DNA from: Metellina segmentata
Taxonomy: Eukaryota; Arthropoda; Arachnida; Araneae; Tetragnathidae
Direction of reading: 5' to 3'
DNA length: 64,000 nucleotides
Assembly: GCA_947359465.1 (NCBI GenBank)
Contig: OX375883.1
Span: 21,291,828 to 21,355,827 of the forward strand
The notes under the pieces are model-generated. The model saw only the letters and a program-made list of their open reading frames with translations, did no database searches and was not told the origin of the DNA. The position numbers and the translations under genes are program-made. Below, piece after piece: positions 44,495 to 53,934 of the stretch (position 1 is the stretch's first letter; each line of letters begins with the position of its first letter).

Positions 44495-44693
44495 GTTAAA
44501 TCCAATTTCTTTCTTCAAAATACAAATTATCTAAAAAAGCAAGATTATACACACTTTGACTGATGATTTTTATTTAATTTTGACAAAAAAATTTCAAAAA
44601 GTACTTACATTACTAGGTTACTTTTTATACGTTTTTGTCGATTATCCTACAATTTCAAAAAATGGATTTAACGGGTTTTGTGTATTGGCTACT

Positions 44694-44880
44694 CATCTGT
44701 TCTTGCTGACCATCTTGTATAGGAAACACTTTTCAATGCACTTAAAGATGCACCTTGTAAAGGCGCTGTCACAGATATCCTCGAACTCTGATGAAAAGAC
44801 ATTTTAAGACCTCAGGGTCCCTTCGAGGCCTTTTGGTATTCCGGGGCCCTACGCGGCCGCCTAGTCCGCTTACCGATCCC
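44694..44880 (-). pseudogene. hAT-like fragment, copy 2, right part
   Basis: It resumes the similarity to copy 1 from CATCTGTTCTTGCTGACC through CGGGGCCCTACGCGGC, which matches 600-690. With 40375-40770 it rebuilds one old hAT copy. Confidence 0.6.
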
Positions 44881-44892
44881 TGGCGAAACGTG

Positions 44893-45182
44893 GGCCGCGG
44901 TAGTAATGTTGTAAGAGTGACGGACTAACGAACGGTTCCAATTCAACCAAAGACCGTCGTGTACAAAGGAAGCTGGTGCACGTCAAATCTGTCGTGACCT
45001 CAAATGTTCTCACGATGACATGGTGTGGAAGTTTTGCCCAGCTCATGTGTGACCTCGTCATCTGACCGTGGCTGAAAATCACGGGGTGGTGTCCTGGAAT
45101 TTTTACCTTCTTGTTTGATCCCGTACCGTCGCCAATAGACCATTGTGTTTTTCCAGTATAACGTTTTTTAAAATACCTACCC
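44893..45182 (+). mobile_element. SINE-D copy
   Basis: The head is GGCCGCGGTAGTAATGTTG with a damaged box B. The body GACCGTCGTGTACAAAGG and GCACGTCAAATCTGTCGTG is well kept, and it ends AAAATACCTACC. Confidence 0.75.
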
Positions 45183-45380
45183 ACTCTGGCCAAACGTGGT
45201 AGGGTGTAACGAAATTGTCGACTTATTATTTCCTCCGTGTAAGGGCAAAAGGGGGTTGTCAAAATGGTTAATCTTCGGAAGGTTAAGTTCGAATATTTCA
45301 CTCTTTCTCATAAATTATTCAGGAAGAAAAAGAAGCATGAAATGACAGAAAAAGTAGATTCAGTTAGTTTTGATTTCCAG

Positions 45381-45573
45381 TGGGACCGCTGTTGCTCAGT
45401 TGGAAGAGCAACGGATTAGCAACCGGAGGCTTGCAAGTTCGAAACTCGGTCCAGTCAGACCTTCGGGGTTCAAAATGACGAGGCATTGTCCTTGCATCTT
45501 CCCTTTGGGATTGATCGTCACTAATAGGAGTTTCTGCTGCTACAATGCAACGTTAGTTACCTACCAACCTATG
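45381..45573 (+). mobile_element. SINE-D copy with internal deletion
   Basis: A well-preserved head (CTCAGTTGGAAGAGCAACGG, box B-like GGCTTGCAAGTTCGAAACTC) runs into the distal body, with the middle deleted. It ends GTTAGTTACCTACC. Confidence 0.78.
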
Positions 45574-45712
45574 ATTTTAATCATATTACATTATTCTTTT
45601 TATTAAGGATTCACTCGACTCTTTTGGGCCCATCAAAAATCGGAATTCTCCCTTTTGCCCTGACATGGAAGATTTATTTCAGCACGTACAAGATATATTC
45701 CTAATATTCTAA

Positions 45713-46046
45713 GCCGACCAACCGGTATAGTGGTTAAGGTGTTAGCCTCTAGATCGGAAGGTTCCTGGTTCGAATCCGGGTTCGGGCATGGATGTTTGTA
45801 AGCGTATGGTGTAGAGGCGGCTGGTGCACCTTAAATCTGTCGTGGCCGAAAGTCCTCACGTTGGGTTGGCGTGGAAGTTCGGAGAGTGGGGTGCCAGTTC
45901 AGGTGTTGCTTCGTCATCTGACCGTGGTTCAAAATTACGAGGTGTTGTCCTCGGATCTTTCCCTTAAGGGACTGATCCCGGACCGTCGTCAATAGCCCGT
46001 TGTGTTGCTTTAGTACGACGTTAACTAAAAATTACCATTACCATTA
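45713..46046 (+). mobile_element. SINE-A, full-length copy
   Basis: Head, body and ATTACC tail are close to consensus, indicating a young insertion. Flanks CTAATATTCT and CTAATAATCC suggest a diverged duplication. Confidence 0.83.
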
Positions 46047-46329
46047 TCTAATAATCCACTAAATAAAATTTAATTTATTATTTAGATTTAACTTCAATAC
46101 AACGACAAATACTTTTCATTTCAAATGCAGAAAAAAGTAGTTTGTTTCCACAACCATAAAAATCTTTGGTGGATCCAAGGGCTTCGCCTCCTAGAACATG
46201 GCACCTTTGTATCGATGTATTTTGAGTGCAATTTATTTGGCTACTCCTCGGTAATCGGTTTAAGGATTACCCTATCCGTTTGAGAGTCACCTCTATAAAA
46301 TTATAGGAATTCGGGTTCCAATGAATTGG

Positions 46330-46690
46330 CAATGGTAATTTTTAGTTAACGTCGTACTAGAGCAACACAATGGGCTATTGACGACGGTCCGGGTAATTGG
46401 TAATTTTAGTTAACGTCGTACTAGAGCAACACAACGGGCTATTGACGACGGTCCGGGATCAGTCCCTTAAGCGAAAGATCCGAGGACAACACTTCGTAAT
46501 TTTGAACCACGGTCAGATGACCAAGCAACACCTGAGCTGGCACCCCACTCTCCAAAGACGACGGTCCGGGATCAGTCCCTTAAGGGAAATTTCCGAGGAC
46601 AACACCTCGTAATTTTGAACCACGGTCAGATGACGAAGCAACACCTGAGCTGGTACCCCACTCTCCAAACTTCCACGCCAACCCAACGTG
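46330..46690 (-). repeat. Three tandem truncated SINE-A copies
   Basis: Each unit is a piece of the SINE distal body on the minus strand. They are joined at GACGGTCCGGGTAATTGG (near 46390) and CTCTCCAAAGACGACGG (near 46552). Repeated unequal exchange between copies explains the pattern. The stretch 46050-46329 shows no gene. Confidence 0.75.
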
Positions 46691-46830
46691 ATCCAATGAA
46701 TTGATTAGTGCCTTTAAAGATTGGACTCGACCAAGGTCATCTGCCTTCTTACCAGAGCCGAATTTGGCGTTTTTGTTAGAAAGCTTTACGCATTGCCACC
46801 ATAATCTGTACAAATGTTATTTCGTTTCAG

Positions 46831-47007
46831 ATGAAACTACTATCGAAACCTACCGCATACCCCGTCGCAGCATCGTCGTCGCCAATCTGTGGAGCATCCA
46901 CTTCGACCCCCAGATCTACCCCGAGCCTCAAAGGTTCGATCCCGGGAGGTTTCTGAATGAGCAGGGCAAGAGGATAAAGCGAGAAGGTCCCTATCCCTTC
47001 GGACTAG
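46831..47007 (+). CDS. P450 exon 5: beta-1/beta-2 sheet and meander
   Basis: The acceptor TTATTTCGTTTCAG|AT completes codon 376. ETTIETYRIPRRSIVVANLW is the beta-strand region after helix K. HFDPQIYPEPQRFDPGRFLN holds the PxxFxPxRF meander motif (residues 408-416). The exon ends YPFGL with one base of the glycine that starts the haem loop, at CTAG|GTGAGT (47008). The split inside the haem-binding signature is a classical intron position in the CYP2 clan. No disruption. Confidence 0.92.
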
Positions 47008-47118
47008 GTGAGTAGAGAACACAGATTAAAACTACACTCGGAACCATGCTTGAAGTATGATTAAACCACGCTGAGTCAAAAAAAACCCACTTTCTTCACA
47101 AAATAGTTGAATTTTCCT

Positions 47119-47960
47119 AAACAATTTGATGGATCTTTCCCTTTGGGGATTGATCCCGGATCCTAGTCAATAGACCGTTGATAACTCAAGTGTGACGTTA
47201 ATTAAATATTATCAATTACACTAAACAATTTGGCGGATCTTTCCCCTTGGGGGATTGATCCCGGACCCTTTTCAATAGCCCGTTGTGTTGCTCAAGAAGG
47301 ACACAGATTAAATATTATCATTACATTAAACAGTTTGGTGGAACTTTCCCTTGGGGGAATGATCCCGGACCCTCGTCAATTGACCGTTGTGTTGCTCAAG
47401 TAGGACGTTAATTAAATAGTATCAATTACACTAAATACTTTGGCAGATCTTTCCCTTTGGGGGATTGATCCCGGACCCTCTTCAATAGCCAGTTGTGTTG
47501 CTCAAGTACGACATAAAGTAAATATTATCAATTACATTAAACAATTTGGCGGATCTTTCCCCTTGGGGGATTGATCCCGGAAACTTTTCAATAGCCCGTT
47601 GTGTTGCTCAAGTAGGACGCAGATTAAATATTATCATTACATTAAACAATTTGGTGGAACTTTCACTTGGGGGAATGATCCCGGACCCTCGTCAATTGAC
47701 CGTTGTGTTGCTCAAGTAGGACGTTAATTAAATAGTATCAATTACACTAAATACTTTGGCAGATCTTTCCCTTTGGGGGATTGATCCCGGACCCTCTTCA
47801 ATAGCCAGTTGTGTTGCTCAAGTACGACATAAAGTAAATATTATCAATTACATTAAACAATTTGGCGGAACTTTCCCTTGGAGGATTGATACCGGACCGT
47901 TGTCAATAGCTCGTTGTGTTGCTGTAGTACGACGTTAATTAAAAAATTACCAATTACACT
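47119..47960 (+). repeat. 105-bp satellite with three-unit higher-order structure
   Basis: There are eight tandem units starting near 47119, 47223, 47328, 47433, 47539, 47644, 47749 and 47855. Each contains a SINE distal-body core (GGATTGATCCCGGACC, CCGTTGTGTTGCTC, ACGTTAATTAA). Units 2-4 and 5-7 match pairwise far better than neighbouring units, giving a 316-bp higher-order repeat. Confidence 0.9.
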
Positions 47961-47978
47961 TGGGGATTGATCCCGGAA

Positions 47979-49046
47979 GCGATTTTCCAAACCCTCACAG
48001 ATACTGCACCGCCAGGTGACAGGCCAGTCGCGCTGTATGACGATTTGTTGCTGAACCAATTAAATTGACCGGTTATCGGGTTGCACTAGGACGACTTGGC
48101 GCTGAAGAAATCTCGCCGCACATTCTTCATGTTGTTAGTGTTATCTTGATTGTGTTACACGTGTGGAGCGCATAATGGAAATAGAATTAATATTAAAAGA
48201 AATCCCAAAAGATTTCAACGTAGTTTTACATATGGAAAATATCATTATTCTTCGAAGTTCCTTGGCAAATGATAATGACGCTGAAGTTAAAACTTTTTAT
48301 CTGTTGCAAGATAGTTTGTTTCCTTTAAAATGAAACAGTATTCGAACTATAACTAAAGATACACAAAAGTTTGCAATTTTTTACTGATAAAAGATGATTT
48401 AGATTTTTAATTAACTGATTAAAAAACAGTTTTTTTATTACAGTTATTAAAACAAGGATTCTTATTTAAACTAAATGAGAATAAAATTATTAAACTAAAA
48501 CCAGATGTTTTTTTATAAACTGATGAAAACCTGTTTTTTTTATAGATAAGAGATTTTATAGATTTTTTATAATTTCAAAAGACAAATCCCAATTTAAATA
48601 TATTAGCATTTAAAGTTACTGCTTATTTAAAGATCCCATTGACTTATTAAAGAAAATCTAAAAACAATCACCCCGTAATATTAATTATTTAATAAGAACT
48701 AATCATATAATTAATTAATCACAAATAATGATTAATTAATTAAGATAATCCATTGGACTAATCAATTTGAGCAGATATTACAGATAATTACTACTTTGCA
48801 TTTAATGTTCATTGCTTTGTTAAACTAAGTTTCTAAAAAAAAACCCGGTTTAAACCGATAAAATCCGTTTAAAAAAAAATCAAATCGCCCTAACTGTTAT
48901 CCATTGAAACTTCTTGCTAAAAGCGCGACGACGGAGCGATAAGTCGCCAAGAAGTTGGATCAACCTTCCCACAATTCCTTAACGCTTCTCACAGCGACCG
49001 GCCTGTCACCTGGCGGTGCAGTATCTGTGAGGGTTTGGAAAATCGC
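47979..49046. mobile_element. 1.07-kb transposon with 47-bp perfect inverted repeats
   Basis: The arms begin GCGATTTTCCAAACCCTCAC and are identical for 47 bp, continuing imperfectly. ATCCCGGA lies on both sides (47970-47977 and 49047-49054), with one extra A at the left. It inserted in a SINE distal body, which continues on the right as CCGCTGTCAATAGCTCG. The interior is AT-rich with no open frame. Confidence 0.8.
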
Positions 49047-49102
49047 ATCCCGGACCGCTGTCAATAGCTCGTTGTGTTGCTTAAAATGCCTACCTTAACA
49101 AT

Positions 49103-49370
49103 TTGGGACCGAGGTTGCTTGGTAGAAGCGACAGATTAGCAGTCTTCAAAGTTGTGAGCTTGAAACCAACCAAAGACCTTCGTGTAGAAAAGGGGCTTGA
49201 GCACGTTAAATCTGTCGTGGCCTCAAATGTCCTCCGTTAGCGTGGAAATTTGGAGTTGAGAACCAGATCAGGTGTTACCTCGTCATCCAATCCTCGTTCA
49301 AAAAAAGTACGTGGTGTTGTCCTTGGATCTTCGTCGTGTTGCTCCAGTGTGACATCAATTGAAAATACGA
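49103..49370 (+). mobile_element. SINE-D copy
   Basis: The head TTGCTTGGTAGAAGCGACAG and the body GCACGTTAAATCTGTCGTGG are readable; it ends near GACATCAATTGAAAATACG. The head is diverged. Confidence 0.7.
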
Positions 49371-49416
49371 AAAGAAAAAACCTACATTGGTATTTGTATA
49401 TTCTTATGTAAATCAG

Positions 49417-49540
49417 GGCTGTGGTATCCCAAGTGGTAGAGTCGCGGATTGCAACAAGAGAATGGCGAGTTCAAAACTCGTTCCAAACAAATACCGTCCG
49501 ATACACTGGGGCTGGTGATCTTTAAATCTGGTGTAACCAT
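49417..49540 (+). mobile_element. Partial tRNA-headed SINE
   Basis: A tRNA-like head (GGCTGTGGTATCCCAAGTGG, box B-like GGCGAGTTCAAAACTCG) is followed by a short stretch of SINE core (CTTTAAATCTGGTGTAACC). The rest is missing. The stretch 49541-50220 shows no gene. Confidence 0.55.
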
Positions 49541-50224
49541 ATAATTTTGTGTAATATTCAAAAAACACAAATTTCCGAATTTTTGTTTCATGTATGTCTA
49601 TATGGTGTGGAATTTCTTTAGTTATTTTCTTAAAGTAATAAAGCACTAATATATTTATGAGGAAAAAATGTTGCACCTCTTTGATATTTGGCTTGCAAAA
49701 TATCCTTATTAGTAAAAAATATTACCGTGGATAAAAGTTTAAAAAAATGAGATAAGACGTGAAGAAATGCATAAAATGAATTCAAATATGCCTTTTACTC
49801 TGAGCACTGTTTGTATTTCAAAGCATTCTAAAAGGGTTCGTACATAACATACAAGAAAATGAAGCTTTCCCTAGGAATAACATAGAATAAGTATAACAGC
49901 ATTCTCTCAGAATATGCAATTCAGTGGGATTTGGAGGTTACAATAAAATATCATAATCATTCAAATAGCTTCCCACTTCAATACATTATATATTTTGTCA
50001 ATGTACACAATCATCAGATGGACGAAATAACTTCAGCTTTCCATAAATTCAGAACAGTTATGCTAACAGTGTTAAGGATTCCCCGGTATTAAAGCATAAA
50101 GTTTCTCAAATTAAATATGAACAAAAATTACCAACAAAAATTACCAAAACAAAATGAAAACATTAAAATTATAAAGATTTATGTGAAAATTTTTAATGAT
50201 TTGGGGTTTTACAGTAAACGTTTT

Positions 50225-51580
50225 TATTGTAACTCAATTTTTTCATAAAGACAATTTAACTTCACTAGGGGCCCACCACTTGCCATCCCCCCGGAGGGTT
50301 GCATTTTGATCCTCATAGGTTCGCTGCGCATCAATAAAGGCATGAGTCCTAGAAAAAGAAATTGTTTACAAGATGTGATATATTTCAAATTTTTTTGTTC
50401 AAACATAAATTTTTTGTTCTTTTGAAAAGTTATATACCCCTGGAATCAGAACTCGAAGAACTTGGAATTCAACTTAAAATCAGCACATTTCAGTTGGAAT
50501 GATTGGAAATGCGAGAGCTGCTTTGGAAATCGGATACCCAGCATGTTGTTCGTAAGCTGTAACACAGCTCGACTAATATTCATTTTTTTTCCCAATAAAA
50601 TTTCATCCGATAATGCTATAAATTCAATTGAAGCGCGAGGCTTAGTGGTAAACAAACAATTGTAAAGTGTTGCCAAAACGTTATAACAAATAACTTTTTT
50701 TTGTGAGCCACGTAAGAGAATTATATATATAATATGTGGGATTGTGCGACGAGCGCGCCAAAGCCTGATACGTCCGCAGCAGTAACGCCACCTAGAGGAA
50801 GCGTCCGCTCAGAAGCGACCGCAGCAATGAGACAGATGTTCCCCCAGACACCGAAGCTAGCAGTTGGGCAGACGGCCCATGACTTTTTAGGCAGATGGCC
50901 TCTTAGTTGTCGGATATTCTTAATTGTTAAATATGTTTGTAAATATACTGTAAATACATTAATTTTGTAATTAAACTTAAATTTAAATTTTAAGAGTTAT
51001 TTATCATTTACCTTTTACGAATCCACATATATATAATATATATAACGTGGCACACAAAAAAGACGTTATTTGTTATCGCGTTTTGGCAACACTGTACGAT
51101 TGTTTGTTTACTACGAAGACTCGCGCTTCAATTGAATTTATAGCGTTACCGGATGAAATTGTAATGAAACAAAATGAATATTGGTTGAGCAGTTGCATCT
51201 TACAAGCAACATGCTGGATTCGATTATGGATATTCGATTGGATATTCACATGGATATTCGATTTCCAAAGCAGCGCTCCCATTTCGAATCAAAATTTTCT
51301 CAAAGTTTCCATTTGAATTCCAAATTGGTCGAGTTCTGATTCCAGCGGTACTGTGTAACATTTCTGTAGAACAATAAATTTATATTTGAAAAATAGTTTT
51401 TTGGAATACCTTATTTTGTAAACAATGTCTTCATTAATAATGCGAGCGAAGCGAGCTAGGTTCGCGCATCGAACCAATGAGGAATGCAAAGCAATCCTCC
51501 GGGGGATGTTGAGCGTCAGCGAGCATGGGATGAGCCCATTAGTAAAGTAAAAAATTTGATTCAAATTAATGATTAAAAAA
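50225..51580. repeat. 1.35-kb imperfect palindrome
   Basis: The arms 50225-50712 and 51048-51580 are diverged inverse copies. Matched blocks include CCTGGAATCAGAACTCG, TTCAATTGAAGCGCGAGGC versus its partner, and AACGTTATAACAAATAAC. The spacer is about 335 bp. The open frames at 50462-50665 and 51047-51316 are the two arms read outward and are not independent genes. Confidence 0.8.
50735..51027. mobile_element. Solo-LTR-like insert in the palindrome spacer
   Basis: It starts TGTGGGATT and ends AATCCACA, so both termini show TG...CA with short inverted ends. It is flanked by TATATATAATA on both sides, which is longer than usual for an LTR duplication but lies in TA-rich DNA. It is 293 bp and non-coding, with a GC-rich left half and an AT-rich right half. 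Confidence 0.5.
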
Positions 51581-51856
51581 ATTTAAAATAACTTAATTTA
51601 ATCGGCATTCCCTAGAATGAAGTTTAAAAACTTACAAGTGTTAGTTAAATGTACCAAAAGGTACCATACAACTGGAAATGTTTTTTTAAGTTTTCAATAC
51701 TTTATTTTGATGGATTATTAATTTTAGGTGTTTGGTTATGAAGTTATTGTTTATTTATTATGTTATTATTTATTATTATGTTAAGAAGTTATTATACCCC
51801 TCCACAGTTGTTTAATTGCCCCCCTTGCTCACACGAAGTGTTATTTTCCGAAACAG

Positions 51857-52002
51857 GAAAGAGATCATGTGTTGGCGAATCACTGGCTCAGATGGAAGTG
51901 TTCCTCATCATCAGTTCGATCCTTCAGATTTTCAACATCCATCCCACCGAAGATGCAGAATATGATGTCAGACTCGAACCCAGGGATTCACAAACTCTGT
52001 AA
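51857..52002 (+). CDS. P450 exon 6: haem-binding loop and C-terminus
   Basis: The acceptor CCGAAACAG|GA completes G435 and yields FGLGKRSCVGESLAQ, the FxxGxRxCxG signature with C439 as the haem thiolate ligand. Helix L (ESLAQMEVFLIISSILQ) and the final beta strands (YDVRLEPRDSQTL) follow to TAA at 52000-52002. The length after the cysteine (43 residues) is slightly short but within the family range. No later exon is needed. The AATAAA that overlaps the stop codon fits a terminal exon. Confidence 0.93.
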
Positions 52003-52006
52003 TAAA
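52001..52006 (+). terminator. Candidate polyadenylation signal overlapping the P450 stop codon
   Basis: The sequence CTGTAATAAAAT places a canonical AATAAA one base into the TAA stop. A GT-rich stretch (TGTTTTGTATTT) follows about 20 bases on, as expected for cleavage factors. If used, the 3' UTR would be only about 20-30 bases. Confidence 0.5.
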
Positions 52007-52562
52007 ATATATTCTCCGAATGTTTTGTATTTCCTTTCAGGTTTTTGTAGAGCTAAAGATAGAAAGCCCTAATGTGGGTAGAATTGAGGGTGTACGTCGA
52101 GTGTATGCACTTACCGCGAAGTCTAAATGGTGGTTGGTATTGTGGAGTATCCATATATTCTCTCTCTCCCACGTCTAAGTCCAACGGAAATGGCGGCGAC
52201 AGCCAGTCGCCCTCCTGTCGCTCTACTTGACAGTTTGAGACAATGGGCAGACTTTTGGTTCCCAGGTTGATGGACGAGCTGGACGCAAGATCCTAGACAG
52301 CGAGAGGCCGAACCGAGACTTTCCGTCGGGGTTCAAAGGCCAATAAGGTCAGCGGGCACCTGTGACCCCCCTTACACTAGACCAATTGCAGGACGTGAAT
52401 TACGTTCAAGAGCGACGACAGCGCCAGAAGCCCACCCCCTCCAAAAGAGGTATAAAAGGGCGTGCACGGTTTTTTCGAAGAGCTCCGAAGCAATCTTCGT
52501 GCAGCTCAGACTCCCCATCAAAAACTTATCATATTAACACAATGCCTCTCCACTACTAAATA

Positions 52563-53934
52563 ATGGGTCGCACAAACCTAGGACTTAGCATTTGTTTCTG
52601 GAATGCAAATGGCACATTTTAAACAAAATAATAGAACTTCGCGAATTCAACAACCAATACAAACCTGACATTATATGCCTTCAAGAGACTCATCTTAGAC
52701 CAAACTCTAAAGTTAACATCCCAAATTACAGTATCTATAGAAATGATCTACATTCACCTTCTAACACCAGAGCCAGGGGAGGAACAGCAATTTTTATTAA
52801 AAATTCCATCCCCCATAACGAAGAAATCAACCCAACGCTTTCTCACGTCCAAGCAACAACTATTTCTATTACAATACCAAAAATCAAACCTTTTGCTATA
52901 ACATCCATCTACAACTCTCCAAGCCAAAGTTCCACATTCATTGATGATATTGAACTACTTCTGAAATCCCATGACAAAATTATATTGTGTGGCGATTTCA
53001 ACGCCCACCATCAGTTCTGGAACTGCAATTCAAACAACACAGCTGGAAACAAGATATTCAATCTAGTCACCCAAATGGGAGTCTCCATTGCAGCCCCTAC
53101 TACCCCAACCAGATATGATTTTCATTCTAAAAGCACCATTGATTTTGCACTCCTCAAACAATTCAACTATAAATATTCCATTAACTCACTACCTGAACTA
53201 CCTTCTGATCACAATCCAGTCTTAATTAACTTTGCTTTTTCTACCAATTTCACCATACCAATCGCTCAAAAAACTACCAACTGGTCCAAATTCCAACAAT
53301 CCCTGACAGAAAATGTCACCTACCCAACACAACACAACGTAATTGATACCCCCGACCAAATCGATGATGCTGTGTCGCTGCTAACAACACAAATTCTCAC
53401 GGCATACAATAGCTCCTCCAAACCTGTTTCAAACAAAAACAATTATTTTCTTCCCTCTGAAATTAAACTGATCCTCAAAACTAGAAACAAAATTAAAAGA
53501 CAGTGGCAATCCACAAAAAATCCTCACCTTAAGACCCTCCTTAATCAAACTCAAAAAACTCTAAGGAAAAAAATATCTAAACACTCTCAGGACTCTTGGA
53601 AAAATCACCTAGAATCCCTAAATACTGAAGATAACTCCATCTGGAAATCAACTAAATCTTTAACCAAAAAATGGAAATGTATCCCTCCCCTTAATTCCTC
53701 TCACAACACAGCTGTGTCAGATCTTGACAAAGCTAACCTCATAGCAGACAGCCTTGAAACACAATTCACTGAAAACAATATTGATGACCCCATGACCACT
53801 TCCCTTGTTTCAAATACAATAAACCATTTCACGAGTTCTCCAAAAAACACAAACTCCATAGTTATTTCTCAATCTGAGATCTCATCTCATATAAACAATA
53901 TCAAAATAAAAAAAAGCTCCTGGCATGGAAGGGG
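52563..53934 (+). CDS. LINE ORF2, endonuclease and linker part
   Basis: The likely start is ATGGGTCGC at 52563 (LSICFWNANG). One base near 52610 shifts the frame to ILNKIIELREF, which then stays open. The apurinic-type endonuclease motifs are present in order: WNANG, PDIICLQETHL, GGTAIFIKN, ILCGDFNAHHQFWNC, STIDFALL and LPSDHNPVLI (the catalytic SDH). The following 200 residues are the lysine/asparagine-rich linker. At a run of eight A (53908-53915) the frame slips, just before the reverse transcriptase KKxPG block. The slips at homopolymers may be real decay or base-call errors. Confidence 0.8.

Larger units (their letters stand above)
40771..44693 (+). mobile_element. 3.9-kb element with 6-bp target duplication, family unnamed
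   Basis: CATCTG is duplicated at 40765-40770 and 44694-44699 and single in the uninterrupted paralogue at 399-404. Imperfect terminal inverted repeats of about 30 bp begin AGTAACCCCACACGCAAAAC and, inverted from the right, AGTAGCCAATACACAAAACC. Both contain AAAACCYGTTAAATCC. Further copies of the core GCAAAACYYGTTAA occur just inside both ends (near 40935, 40962, 43907 and 43937). It holds a decayed gene and two hAT MITEs inserted later. I know no family that matches all of this. Confidence 0.7.
1666..52002 (+). other. Cytochrome P450 gene span (CYP2 clan, six exons)
   Basis: Six exons on the + strand splice into 1449 coding nucleotides (482 codons plus stop), close to the 490-500 residues usual for microsomal P450s. 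Introns are 2003-32943, 33272-34816, 35014-37861, 38126-46830 and 47008-51856, all GT-AG, with phases 1, 2, 1, 1 and 1. The product should be an ER-anchored haem-thiolate monooxygenase using NADPH-P450 reductase. Its substrate cannot be told from sequence. The I-helix motif, ordered landmarks and PxxFxPxRF place it in the CYP2 clan by family knowledge. No exon is interrupted, so the gene looks functional despite about 49 kb of transposon-rich introns. Confidence 0.9.

Noticed and set aside
835..45800. tRNA genes at box A/box B matches (835, 3007, 4717, 8425, 15280, 39849, 45713 and others)
   Set aside because: The heads cannot form a complete cloverleaf with matching acceptor stem, are followed by long conserved bodies and tails, and carry target duplications. 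They are SINE heads.
47119..47960. CRISPR-like array
   Set aside because: Units are contiguous 105-bp repeats without unique spacers, derived from a SINE, in animal DNA.
51435..51545. Possible bacterial contamination (GCGAGCGAAGCGAGC)
   Set aside because: The same sequence is mirrored, in diverged form, in the other arm of the palindrome at 50240-50345, so it belongs to the repeat.
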